Part shown: positions 27,101 to 36,500 of the stretch, in pieces | How the letters are laid out: each line of letters starts with the position of its first letter | How positions within the stretch are numbered: the stretch's first letter is position 1 | Source: GCA-002708315 sp963676635 | GTDB lineage: Bacteria > Bacteroidota > Bacteroidia > Bacteroidales > F082 | DNA: 64,000 bases | Assembly (NCBI GenBank): GCA_963676635.1 | Contig: OY781105.1 | Location: 3,658,001 to 3,722,000, forward strand | Direction of reading: 5' to 3' | The notes under the pieces: model-generated | Seen by the model: the letters and a program-made list of their open reading frames with translations, nothing else | Told to the model about the DNA's origin: nothing | Database searches by the model: none | Program-made: the position numbers and the translations under genes

Positions 27101-27224
27101 CTCCCATAAGAGCTATACCCAATAAGGTAAGAGCGGCTGTAAAGTTCTTGCCTAATCCTTTAAATAAACCCAGGGCAAAAGCAAACCCGAGCCCGATAGT
27201 AATAATATGAATTGGAGAAATCAT
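24103..27224 (-). pseudogene. Double MrpD/NuoL-type proton-conducting antiporter subunit, interrupted by an apparent frameshift
   Basis: Two overlapping reading frames (27224-25185 and 25335-24103) together encode one ~1040-residue protein with two consecutive proton-antiporter domains. Domain 1 (~1-450) has the TM5 Glu (FVFMEVVSI) and TM7 Lys (LELKPFP). Domain 2 has FFFGWELMTAG and FLTKTASLGLHIWLP. Frame 1 then goes wrong, and frame 2 supplies exactly the next family residues, AHGEAESDVSPMVSAILLK. One base is missing near 25260-25265 on the minus strand (ctaccggagcac). This corresponds to fused MbxH and MbxH'. It may be a true mutation or a sequencing error; no slippery heptamer is present. 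Confidence 0.8.
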
Positions 27225-27254
27225 TTCCTTATATTATTTGTTTCAAATGACTGA

Positions 27255-27617
27255 TTAATAATTTTCTTTCAGGTCTCTGAATCCTGATACATCAAGAGTT
27301 TTCTTGTCTTTGTACATTTTTAGTGCATAGGCAAGCATAAGCGCAGTAACACCCAATCCGATTACAATCGCTGTAAGAACCAAAGCCTGTGGAACCGGGT
27401 CAACAATTTGATTGCCGGCATCTGAAATATCCACAGCTTCATCAATAATTGGAGCAAGCCTGTCTTTGAAGTATCCAATGCTAACCATAACCACGTGTAG
27501 TCCTGTATCAAAAACTGAAAACCCTATAATAATCTTTAACAAATTCTTCTGAGTCAGCACACCCCATAATCCAATGATGATGAGAAGTAAACCAACTGCT
27601 AAACTTATATATTCCAT
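27255..27617 (-). CDS. mnhC: MrpC/MnhC-like (NuoK-like) cation antiporter subunit
   Basis: 120 residues with three membrane helices: SLAVGLLLIIIGLWGVL, KIIIGFSVFDTGLHVVMVSI and the last one ALVLTAIVIGLGVTALMLAYAL. This is the NuoK/MrpC family, a small ion-translocating subunit. A hydrophilic loop of ~25 residues (KDRLAPIIDEAVDISDAGNQ) lies before helix 3, a common feature of Mbh-type homologues. It precedes the double antiporter gene by 30 bp. Confidence 0.87.
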   Translation of the reverse strand: MEYISLAVGLLLIIIGLWGVLTQKNLLKIIIGFSVFDTGLHVVMVSIGYFKDRLAPIIDEAVDISDAGNQIVDPVPQALVLTAIVIGLGVTALMLAYALKMYKDKKTLDVSGFRDLKENY

Positions 27618-27641
27618 ATTCCAGATATAAATGTTGTGTTT

Positions 27642-28346
27642 CTATTTTTCTTTCTGAACTTCATTGAAATTCCCCAGTATGTTCGATAGCTCAGAACCTA
27701 CCTTAAGGCCAATGAAGATGTATATAACAGGTATTGCTCCTGCACTTAAGAGGGTACCGAATATGCCGGTATCCATAATTCTGTTATCCAGGATGCCACC
27801 GGCAAGGATTATTCCCAGAACGCCCAGTACTACAAATACAATCCCTGAGATACTCTCCAGGAATGTAAAGAGCTTTGACTTGAATCTCTCATTCTGTCCG
27901 GCAAGAAGCATAAGCACAAATGATGATGCGATTATGGCACCACCCTGAAATCCTCCTCCTGGTGTAAGGTGTCCGTTAATAAATACGTATACGCCCAATA
28001 AGAATATCATAGGGGTGAGAATCTTTGCTGATGTTTCAAGTATCTCACTGGGTTTTCTTTTCTTTGGTTCTGAACTGCTATCAGAAATCTGTAACTTCAG
28101 GAAAAAGCCAATAATTGCTGCAGTAAGGAACAGGATTGTTACTTCCCCGAGTGTATCGAGTCCACGATAGGTGACAACAACAGCTGTAACAATATTTGCA
28201 GCTCCTACATCAAGAATATTCTCTTGGCTGGAATAGTAACTGGCAAGTGTGCTGAGTTTGCTGTTTCCTTCAAAACTCTGGTACAGATTAAAAAAGATAT
28301 ATGCTATACCAATAATTATTAAAAATCTTAAACTATTCCGTATCAT
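27642..28346 (-). CDS. Fused MbhE-MrpB-like membrane subunit
   Basis: 234 residues made of two modules. The N-terminal ~85 residues correspond to MbhE (the last part of MrpA): GAANIVTAVVVTYRGLDTLGE followed by a helix. The C-terminal ~140 residues are MnhB/MrpB, with INGHLTPGGGFQGGAIIASS. In Mbh/Mbx these are usually two genes (E and F). Its start overlaps the DUF4040 gene by 14 nt. Part of the sodium/proton-translocating arm. Confidence 0.85.
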   Translation of the reverse strand: MIRNSLRFLIIIGIAYIFFNLYQSFEGNSKLSTLASYYSSQENILDVGAANIVTAVVVTYRGLDTLGEVTILFLTAAIIGFFLKLQISDSSSEPKKRKPSEILETSAKILTPMIFLLGVYVFINGHLTPGGGFQGGAIIASSFVLMLLAGQNERFKSKLFTFLESISGIVFVVLGVLGIILAGGILDNRIMDTGIFGTLLSAGAIPVIYIFIGLKVGSELSNILGNFNEVQKEK

Positions 28347-28584
28347 CGATCTTCCTTATTTTATTGAGTACATAGAAAAAAATTATTGTTGACAGGCCGC
28401 TGCCGATGGCTGCTTCTGTCATGGCAACATCAGGTGCCGCCAACAGCAGATACATTACTGAGGCAAATAAGCTTACTACACCTGCAGCAATAATAGCAAT
28501 GGTTAAATTGCTGTGATATATTGCAATGCCTGCCATTATCAGGATTATAACACCAAGAAAGATGGTTATGAGTGTAAATGTCAT
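28333..28584 (-). CDS. DUF4040 / MbhD-like subunit
   Basis: 83 residues, three predicted helices, with the DUF4040 pattern MYLLLAAPDVAMTEAAIGSGLSTI split over helices 2-3. It corresponds to MbhD, the segment equivalent to the end of MrpA, which brings a conserved membrane Glu. Overlaps the downstream E/F fusion by 14 nt and follows mnhG by 7 bp. Confidence 0.85.
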   Translation of the reverse strand: MTFTLITIFLGVIILIMAGIAIYHSNLTIAIIAAGVVSLFASVMYLLLAAPDVAMTEAAIGSGLSTIIFFYVLNKIRKIDDTE

Positions 28585-28591
28585 TTTGCTA

Positions 28592-28990
28592 TTATTTTTT
28601 ATCAGTTGATATATTACTTATTTCTGTAAACTCAGGTTTTTCTTCTTTAAGCTTGTCCTTTTCAAGGCTTTCAACAATTTCGAGCTTGTCGATGACAGTC
28701 TTTTTGGATAGTGGAATACCTGTGTAGTGAGCAGCTCTCGCAAGTACATGCGATGAAACAGGGTTTGTGAGCAATACGAAGACAATTAGGATAATCAGCT
28801 TACCGTACCAGCCGGGTGTAACAAAGATTAATCCTAAGAGTGATAGTATGGTGCCTAGTGTGGAAGCTTTTGCCCCTGCCTGTATTCTGTTGTAAACATC
28901 CGGCATCCTTAATAATCCCAAAGATCCCAGAAAAAGAAACACAGAACCAATTAAGGTTATTATTGCTCCTGCTATTTGTAAACTTTCCAT
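28592..28990 (-). CDS. mnhG: MrpG/MnhG-like antiporter subunit
   Basis: 132 residues from the ATG at 28990 (MESLQIAGAIITLIG). The open frame extends to 29035 from a start inside mnhF, but the family begins at MESLQ and the upstream 15 residues are polar. Signatures: GLLRMPDVYNRIQAGAKASTLG and TNPVSSHVLARAAHYTG. A charged ~40-residue tail (LEKDKLKEEKPEF) follows the last helix. Corresponds to MbhC. Confidence 0.87.
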   Translation of the reverse strand: MESLQIAGAIITLIGSVFLFLGSLGLLRMPDVYNRIQAGAKASTLGTILSLLGLIFVTPGWYGKLIILIVFVLLTNPVSSHVLARAAHYTGIPLSKKTVIDKLEIVESLEKDKLKEEKPEFTEISNISTDKK

Positions 28991-29003
28991 TTCTTTTAAT
29001 TTT

Positions 29004-29264
29004 TTATAGTCCTTTTTCAATGTAACGAGCAACAATCAGTACTCCCAAAAAGCTGAGAAGTCCGTAAACAATTGTTACATCCAGATATATTATTCGTCCT
29101 GCAAAATGCGCAATGAGAGCAATGAGAGCGATTGATGTAATGGTCATAACATCAAAAGAAACTACTCTGTCAACAACTGTAGGGCCGATAAAGAATCGTA
29201 TTAAGCTGATAATTATCGATAACCCTATCAGTATTAATGCCAATGTTAGTATTGTATTAACCAT
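29004..29264 (-). CDS. mnhF: MrpF/MnhF-like antiporter subunit
   Basis: 86 residues, three helices, with the family core RFFIGPTVVDRVVSFDVMT in helix 1-2 and YLDVTIVYGLLSFLGVLIVARY at the end. Corresponds to MbhB. Its start overlaps the mnhE stop by 8 nt. Confidence 0.87.
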   Translation of the reverse strand: MVNTILTLALILIGLSIIISLIRFFIGPTVVDRVVSFDVMTITSIALIALIAHFAGRIIYLDVTIVYGLLSFLGVLIVARYIEKGL

Positions 29265-29754
29265 AGATTACCTCCAGATATTTTTCGAATTTTCGTACAA
29301 TTTCATTTGTAGCTTTGTTGATATCATCACTGCGCACGTCAACCCAGTGGATATAAAGGGTTTCTTCGTGGATGTCAACAGTTAGCGTACCCGGTGTGAG
29401 TGTTATGGAGTCAGCAAGGATTAAGCGTCCCATTTCAGACTTTAAACTTGTTTTAACTTCAACAATCCCGGGATTGATAGGCAACGATGGTGTGACTACA
29501 CGACGTGCCAGGTCCAGATTTGATTTAATTAGCTCGCCAAGAAATACGAGCAAATACAGTATTGTGTAAATAAATGCCTTCGGACTTATCCTCATTTCTG
29601 TGAAAACTCCACATCCTGAACAAAATACCAAAGCTATTACCAGTGATATAACCAGTCCTGATATAATTATAGGCAAGCTAAAGCTGTTGTTTAACAACAT
29701 CCATATCACAAACAGTATTACATAGATGATTAAAAAATTCTTTAATTTACTCAT
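29257..29754 (-). CDS. mnhE: MrpE/MnhE-like antiporter subunit
   Basis: 165 residues. Two N-terminal hydrophobic segments, then a cytoplasmic part with the family signatures LGELIKSNLDLARRVV, ADSITLTPGTLTVDI and LYIHWVDV. Corresponds to MbhA. It is the first recognisable subunit gene of the operon; the unknown 241-residue protein lies 44 bp upstream on the same strand and may share its promoter. Confidence 0.88.
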   Translation of the reverse strand: MSKLKNFLIIYVILFVIWMLLNNSFSLPIIISGLVISLVIALVFCSGCGVFTEMRISPKAFIYTILYLLVFLGELIKSNLDLARRVVTPSLPINPGIVEVKTSLKSEMGRLILADSITLTPGTLTVDIHEETLYIHWVDVRSDDINKATNEIVRKFEKYLEVIYG

Positions 29755-29798
29755 ATTGAATATGATTATAATATTATTAATTCATAATTTTTTAATGA

Positions 29799-30524
29799 TT
29801 AAAAGATGTGCTTATCAATTTCATCAATATATTTTTGACGTAAAACCGGAAGCTTTTCGCAATCGCAATGCTCGGAATATATCCTTACATAGTCCTCTAA
29901 ACCACATTTCTGATAAATAGCAGCCAGGGCGTAGTCGTAGTTTTTAAAGTTGTATGTGTTTTTTATGGTTAACGTGATTGCTTCAAAATCTTTCCAACTG
30001 ATTTCTTTCTGAATCCTGATGTACTTGAAACAAGGTTCATCCATCGACTTGTAAACTCCTTCAGAGATATATTCCAGCTCAAAATACTTCTTGATCCTGA
30101 TCATACTGGTAAAGGCTTTAACCTTTTTATTTTTCTGAAGAACGATACCATTTGCCTTGAACTCTTCAGCAAGCTCGGGTATCAAAGTGTGGTTCTTTGT
30201 TTGTATTCTTACATGAGGCTGCACATTATTAAACAGAGTTAAATGCCCCGGACATGCGTCGAATTCATAATTCTTTTCCTTTTTTATTTTTTGTGTTACT
30301 CTGATGATATTGTCCTCATTGCAAATGGGGCCTGGTTTCAGAATAAAGAAATACGAGACAGGCTTACAGTTGTTTTCGGTAGGCATATCCATGCAATAGT
30401 AGCCAGGAAAGGGTTCGCTGGCCTCCAGTATCAAGTCTTTAAGTGATTCAGATCCTGTGTAAGATTTTAATGTCTCTTTCTTTGTTACTATCCCGTAATT
30501 ACTGATGTCATTATTTTCTTCCAT
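29799..30524 (-). CDS. Hypothetical cysteine-rich cytosolic protein upstream of the Mrp/Mbx-like operon
   Basis: 241 residues, soluble, no signal peptide, no motif I recognise. Ten cysteines stand out, including FDACPGHL, IYQKCGL and a C-terminal EHCDCEKL. The C-terminal third (SWKDFEAITLTIKNTYNF) looks helical. It lies 44 bp upstream of mnhE and has its own predicted promoter, so it may be a regulator, maturation factor or accessory protein of the complex; that is context only. Confidence 0.6.
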   Translation of the reverse strand: MEENNDISNYGIVTKKETLKSYTGSESLKDLILEASEPFPGYYCMDMPTENNCKPVSYFFILKPGPICNEDNIIRVTQKIKKEKNYEFDACPGHLTLFNNVQPHVRIQTKNHTLIPELAEEFKANGIVLQKNKKVKAFTSMIRIKKYFELEYISEGVYKSMDEPCFKYIRIQKEISWKDFEAITLTIKNTYNFKNYDYALAAIYQKCGLEDYVRIYSEHCDCEKLPVLRQKYIDEIDKHIF

Positions 30525-30954
30525 ACCAAATAGAATATTACATATAATGTGACACCAAAATTACTTAGACCAATCACTCAAAATCTCTGCAAACGTTAAC
30601 ATAAGGATTGCTTTAAATATAAAATGAATAGCATTTCACATAACAGGTGTTAATAATAATATGACGCAGGTCTGGTGTTTTATTGATTTGTGACAGCTTT
30701 TATGATATACATGGTATTATTAACGATTGCTGATTTGTGTAATGTGCTTTATAACAATAGTGTACAGAAGAAGTAGCTTGCTGTTTGCTTTTGTTGTTTA
30801 TTGAATTATTTTTAATTGAAAGCACATTGATTTTAATGCAATAATGGTATTTGTGTTTTCGAAAAAGATATAATTTCAGCTGTTTAATTTTATTTCATTT
30901 CTTCCTCTTATCCGGAATAATTTATATAGTTTAGCATGATAAACATGGTTGTTA
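30525..30954. other. Divergent intergenic region between the oxidoreductase operon and the first FNR-type gene
   Basis: 430 AT-rich bp with no gene. It must hold promoters in both directions. A leftward -7 element TAATTTTG lies at 30556-30563. No exact TAnnTTTG was found for the rightward gene. No perfect TTGAT-N4-ATCAA operator was seen; TTGATTTTAATGCAA near 30827 is a weak resemblance only. Confidence 0.6.
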
Positions 30955-31653
30955 ATGAACAGAACTAACGAGCCTGAAACTTGTCTTGGCTGCCCTAAGA
31001 TGTCTACATGTTTTAAAACTCTGACACATGAGCAGTTAGTGCTAACAAGTCATAATAAGGTCACACTAAGGTTTAAAAAAGGAGATGTTGTTGCCAAACA
31101 GGGTGCATTCGCTACACATCTTATGTTTTTGAAGTCGGGTTTGCTTAAAGTATACAAGGAAGGTGGTTCAGGGCAGAACTCCTTAATAATAAACATATTT
31201 TCTCCAGGTAAAATCATAGGCCTTTCATCAATATATGGAGATAATACTTTTACTTACTCAGTGGCAGCTATAGAAGACTCCACACTATGCCTCATTGACT
31301 TAAATGCCATCAGGGAGATTATACCCCAAAATGGTAACTTCGCTGTGTCAATAATCAAGAAGCTTAGTCAGAATAATTTACTGGCTTACGAGCTGCTTTA
31401 TGGACTTACGCATAAACAGCTAAATGGCAGGATGGCTTCTGCTATCTTGTTTTTAGCAAAGGATGTATATAAGGACATGCGGTTTAAGCTTACTCTTTCG
31501 AGAAAAGATCTGGCTGAGTTTACTAGTATGTCGGTGATGAGCGTTACCAGGGTGATTAACGAACTAAAAGAAACAGAAGTGATTAAGGAAGATCATGGTG
31601 TTATTGAAATTGTAAATCCTGATATGTTAAAACGAATCAGTGAATTTGGATGA
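30955..31653 (+). CDS. Crp/Fnr-family regulator with FNR-type cysteine cluster (paralogue 1)
   Basis: 232 residues from the ATG at 30955 (a TTG six bases earlier is less likely). The N-terminal Cys spacing C10-x2-C13-x5-C19 plus a central C112 (DSTLCLID) reproduces the [4Fe-4S] ligand pattern of E. coli FNR (C20, C23, C29, C122). A cyclic-nucleotide-type beta roll (~35-140) precedes a C-terminal HTH (DLAEFTSMSVMSVTRVIN). It is probably an oxygen- or redox-responsive regulator. The HTH recognition residues differ from those of E. coli FNR, so the operator cannot be assumed identical. Confidence 0.88.
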   Translation: MNRTNEPETCLGCPKMSTCFKTLTHEQLVLTSHNKVTLRFKKGDVVAKQGAFATHLMFLKSGLLKVYKEGGSGQNSLIINIFSPGKIIGLSSIYGDNTFTYSVAAIEDSTLCLIDLNAIREIIPQNGNFAVSIIKKLSQNNLLAYELLYGLTHKQLNGRMASAILFLAKDVYKDMRFKLTLSRKDLAEFTSMSVMSVTRVINELKETEVIKEDHGVIEIVNPDMLKRISEFG

Positions 31654-31721
31654 CAAGCGCATTATTAATCTGGCCTTTATTAGTAATATTGCTGTTGTCA
31701 ATGATAAATTGAAGAAAAACA

Positions 31722-32423
31722 ATGATTGAAGAAATGACCAACAACGATGCTTGTTTTATTTGCACTGATAAATTTACATGCATGGAGATACTGAGTGAAG
31801 AGGAGTTGAATTATCTAAACTCCAACAAGGTACTAATAGATTTTAAGAAGGGTGAAAGCGTTATTAAACAGGGATATTTTGCCAATCATATTTATTTTGT
31901 TAAAAAGGGTTTGATAAAGCTAAATATTGAGATACCAAATTCTGCTCCTAATCTTATAATTAATATTCTTTCCAAAGGGAAGATAATGGGTCTCCCTTCT
32001 ATATTCGGGTCTTCAACATTTATATATTCGGCAATAGCTTTGGAAGATTCAACAGTGTGCATGATTAAAAACTCTAGTATTGAAACATTGGTGGAAAATA
32101 ACGGGAAATTTGCCAGCGAGATTATTAAATCATTGAACAATTGTTATATTTCAAATTATAACAGGTTAATAAGCATGTCAAAAAAGCAGCTTAGAAACCG
32201 TGTTGCTGAGGTTCTTTTTTTTCTGTCGGACGAGGTTTATGACTCTGATTCATTTACATTAACCTTGTCTTATGGCGATATTGCTGAACTTACAGGTATG
32301 TCGAAGGCAAGTGTTATGAAGAGTTTGAAGGAGCTTAGTGAAAACAAATTAATAAGTCATCAGCGTAACGACTTCAGTATTCTTGATAAAGAAGGATTGA
32401 AAAAGACAGGGGAGGAGTTTTAA
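31722..32423 (+). CDS. Crp/Fnr-family regulator with FNR-type cysteine cluster (paralogue 2)
   Basis: 233 residues, a clear paralogue of the preceding gene, starting 68 bp after its stop. Cys pattern C11-x2-C14-x5-C20 and C113 (DSTVCMIK), again FNR-like. Effector fold is followed by the HTH GDIAELTGMSKASVMKSLKEL. The recognition helix differs from that of paralogue 1 (ASVMK against MSVTR), suggesting a different operator preference. It probably arose by tandem duplication and may share a transcript with paralogue 1. Confidence 0.88.
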   Translation: MIEEMTNNDACFICTDKFTCMEILSEEELNYLNSNKVLIDFKKGESVIKQGYFANHIYFVKKGLIKLNIEIPNSAPNLIINILSKGKIMGLPSIFGSSTFIYSAIALEDSTVCMIKNSSIETLVENNGKFASEIIKSLNNCYISNYNRLISMSKKQLRNRVAEVLFFLSDEVYDSDSFTLTLSYGDIAELTGMSKASVMKSLKELSENKLISHQRNDFSILDKEGLKKTGEEF

Positions 32424-32461
32424 GTATCTGACCCATAACTCCTGGTTCCCGGTTAGATCTC

Positions 32462-33583
32462 TTACAGCATCACTTTATTTTGTGATGCCGGCAGGATAAA
32501 AGAGAAGCATGATCCTTTCCCTGGTTCACTGTCAATAATTAACTCGCTGTTATTTTTTTCAATAAAGCCTTTTACCAGTTTAAGCCCCAAACCGCTTCCT
32601 GACTCATTGTTAGTGCCATAGGTTGAATAGAATTCATCCTGATTTAGTATTTTCCTGATATTCTCTTTTGCTATTCCCTCGCCATTATCAATTACGCTTA
32701 TCTTCACTCTGTTATTATCCTCATCATTAACCCTAATGGTTATATCTCCCTTTTCAGGAGTGAATTTAATCGCATTAGTCAGCAGGTTTCTTATAATCAG
32801 CAGAAGCATATTCTTATCAGCAAAGGCATAGCAGTTTCCTCGATAATCAACGGAAAGATCAATATTCTTTTGGTTTGCCTGGGTTTTTAGCACTTTAAGG
32901 ACTTCATTAATGATATCTATAAGGTTTGCATTATTTGGCTCAAATTTAATTTCACCCATATTATGTCTTGCCCAATTAAGCAAGTTCTCAAGTAAAAAGT
33001 AAGTGGATTTAGCAAGATTAATTTCTGATTTGATTATCGACTGGAACTTTTCTTCACTAAAAGAGTGATTTGGCAATATCTCAAATAAGTTCATCATCAG
33101 TCCAACAGGGCTGCGTAAATCATGGGCAATTATTGAGAAAAGTTTGTCTTTTGTACTGTTAAGTGCTTCGAGTATGTCATTTTGTTCCTTTAGTTTCTCA
33201 TGAGCTCTTTTAAGCTCAAGGTGTGTTTTTACTCTTGATAGTAGTTCTTTTTCACGGAATGGTTTTGTAACATAATCCACAGCACCCAGTGAGAATCCTT
33301 TTACCACGCTGTCTGTTTCTGTATATGCAGTAAGAAAAATAATAGGTATAGCGGCTGTTTGAGTGTTGTTTTTAAGATATTCGCATACTTCAAAGCCCGA
33401 CATCTCCGGCATATTTATATCCAGAAGTATAAGATCGGGTTGTTTTTTATGTGCCAAATTTATACACTGCTTCCCATTTTGTGCTATTTGTACTGAGTAG
33501 TTTCCTGCCATTAGTATGTTACCCAGAATACTTAGGTTTTGAGTGTTATCATCTACAATTAGTATTTTAAACTCTTTTTTCAT
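32462..33583 (-). CDS. Response-regulator-first histidine kinase
   Basis: 373 residues: receiver domain at 1-125 (IVDDN, phospho-acceptor in LLDINMP, Lys in YVTKPF), short coiled coil, HisKA dimerisation with SIIAHDLRSPVG (His), then HATPase_c with NLLTNAIKFT, IDNGEGI and GSGLGLKL. No membrane segment. Its start overlaps the stop of the large kinase by four bases, so the two are co-translated and could form a phosphorelay in which the receiver accepts phosphate from the larger kinase; direction of transfer is inferred. Confidence 0.9.
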   Translation of the reverse strand: MKKEFKILIVDDNTQNLSILGNILMAGNYSVQIAQNGKQCINLAHKKQPDLILLDINMPEMSGFEVCEYLKNNTQTAAIPIIFLTAYTETDSVVKGFSLGAVDYVTKPFREKELLSRVKTHLELKRAHEKLKEQNDILEALNSTKDKLFSIIAHDLRSPVGLMMNLFEILPNHSFSEEKFQSIIKSEINLAKSTYFLLENLLNWARHNMGEIKFEPNNANLIDIINEVLKVLKTQANQKNIDLSVDYRGNCYAFADKNMLLLIIRNLLTNAIKFTPEKGDITIRVNDEDNNRVKISVIDNGEGIAKENIRKILNQDEFYSTYGTNNESGSGLGLKLVKGFIEKNNSELIIDSEPGKGSCFSFILPASQNKVML

Positions 33584-36500
33584 ATCTTATTATCATTTTT
33601 GAATATGTTGAACTCCGCTAACAACTTTTCTATATGATCTAGTTTTAAGGTCTTTGTAGCTACAGACAGTTTTGAACAGTAGTCATCAAATTCAGGTATG
33701 TTAAATTTCTTTGCCAGATCTGTTAGATCCTTTATGAATGCAAAACAATCATCTGTATCAAAATATAAGTTAAGCTCTTCAAAAAGAGGGTATGTCGTTT
33801 TTGTTAACTCTTCCAATACTGGTTGAGGCAGATTGGAAGGAAGCCCTGTTGTTGTTGCTTTAGTATTTTGATAATCAGGTTGACCTTCCTGGTTGTTTGT
33901 GTACGGCAGGTAATTCATAAGGCATTGTAACAGGGTTTTGTTTTCAATAGGTTTAACAAGATAGGTATCAAAAACACCTTCATACTCTTCCTTTTGATCT
34001 TTTAATGCAAATGCTGTAAGCGCTATTATTGGAATGTCTTTAAATCTGTTATCTTTTTTAAGTATTTTGGAAGCTTCAAATCCGTTTAGTACGGGCATTT
34101 GAATATCCATTATTATAAGATCAGGTTTTTTCTTTTCTACTTTTTCAATGGCATCTTTACCATTGACAGATGTTGTAATATTACAGTTAAACCTCTCAAG
34201 TTGTTTTGTCAGCACAAAGAGATTCGATTCTATATCATCAACCAGCAGTATATCCGGTGAGTTAAAATAAACATCAGTTGATCCTTCTTCTACTTTCTTA
34301 TCTGGGCTGCCTTTTATTTCAGAGTGTATCTCTATATTATTAAGGTATATTGTAAACACAGATCCTTTACCTACTTTGCTTTCAACGGATATTGTACCAC
34401 CCATAGCTTCCACAAGCTTACGGGAGATAGTAAGCCCTAATCCGGTACCTTCGTACTTTAAGGTATGGTTATGGGTTTGACTAAAAGCTTCAAAAATTGT
34501 TTCAAGTTTTTTCTTAGGGATTCCAATGCCAGTATCCTTAACTTCAAGTGCAATATCTACTATTTTGTCAGGAATAAAATTTCCGTGTTGTTTCACTTTC
34601 ACTTCAATGTATCCTTTTTCGGTGAATTTTATTGCGTTACCGATCAGGTTAAAAAGCAGTTGCTTTATACGTGTTTTATCAAGCATCAGAATTTTTGGCA
34701 ACTTTTCATCGATATTAACTTTGAAATCGACATTCTTTTCAGACAGGATAGCAGTAAATATCTGTTTTTTTTCTCCAAGTAATTCATTCAGATTAACAGC
34801 TTCGGGCTTAATTTCGAGTTTATCTGCTTCAATTTTGGAAAGGTCAAGAATGTCGTTTATTAAGGATATCAGGTTTTTGCCACCTTTATTAATACCTTCA
34901 ACATATGCAAGGTTTTCCGGATTGTCTTTGAGGTTTCTTGCAAGTATTTCTGCATATCCCAGAACTGCATTCATAGGCGTTCTGATTTCATGGCTCATAT
35001 TAGCTAAAAACTCACTCTTTAGTTTGTTGGCTTTTTCGGCTTCATGCATGGCTTTCCTCAGAGTTTCTTCCCTTTTTTTTCTGTCTGTGATATCGTAGGA
35101 TATCCCAAGAACACCAAAGATACTTCCATTTTCATTTCTGAGGGGCGTTTTTACTGTTTCCAGCAATACCCTGTCTCCATTGTCCGCATAAGTAATCCAT
35201 TCTTCGTTTCTCATTGGTTTCCCGGCATTAACAGCTGCTTTGTCATGATCCCTGAAACTATCAGCAGTTTCTTTATCAACAAAATAATAGTCTGTTTTAC
35301 CAATTATTTCATCTTCTTTGGCACCGAAAAATCTTTCAAACTGAGGATTACATGCGATGTAAACGCCATTGATATCCTTGGCCCATATTAATATTGGCTG
35401 GCTTGCAAGTATATTCTTTTTTAATATCTCACTTTGCGCAAGTTTTTCCTGTGTTTCTCTTTCAACTGTTACATCACTTTGTGCTCCAAAATGTCCAATA
35501 ATATTCCCGTCTTTATCGTGCAAGGATATTAAATCGCCGTTAATATAAAAAGGAGTGCCGTCGGGTTTCTGCTCTTTGCTCTCGAGATGTACCTTTCCTT
35601 TGTTTAACAGTTCCATCCATATTTCTTTGCCTTGCTCTTCTTTGCCAAAGAAGAAATCAGCAGGTGTAAGGCCCAAAAGGTCTTCTTCTTTTGTGCCATA
35701 TTGTTTAACCATAGCTTCATTAACCTGAGTTAAATGTTGATGATAAAAAACATAATTCAGAACTTTTTCTTTGTCAATGTTATCATTCCATTTTATGGGT
35801 TCATCCAGCATCATAAAAAAGAATCCAATTGCTGATTGCTTAAAGAATAACTCAAGTCGTTGATTACTTTCCAGCAGTTCGTTTTCAATTCTCTTTCTTT
35901 CTGAGATATCTTCCATTAAGGTGTAAATATGCTGGATATTACCATTATTGTCAAACAAAGGAAGTATATGTGATGAGAAATAGCTTTGTTTGCCCCAATG
36001 TGAAGTGTAATCCATTTCCACTTTCTGGCTTTTACCAGTTTCCAGACACTTAGCGAAATTTTCTGAGTATCCGCTTTTAACCAGTGAAGGAAAGTTAAGT
36101 ACGTTTATTTTTTTGGTAGCTTCAAGTGATGGTGAATCCATTAGTTCCAGAAGCTTATTGTTGCCGTTAACGATATTGCCTTTCAAATCAGCTATATAGA
36201 TACCTACCGGAGACTGATCAAACAATAATTTAAACTTGGCTGTACTTTCAAAAATCTCTTGTCTGGTGCGCTTTTCATAATCAATGTCTGTATGAGTGCC
36301 GATTACCCTCTCCGGCTTTTTGTCATTAGTCCATGATACTACTCTCCCGCGATCCAAAATCCATTTATATTCTCCATTTTTACATAATACTCTGTGCTCA
36401 TTAATATACAAATCAGTTTTGCCTTCAAAGTGATCGTTTAAGTCTGAGTAAACCTGCTCAAGGTCATCGGGATGAACTCTGCGTTCCCATTCTTCAAGAC

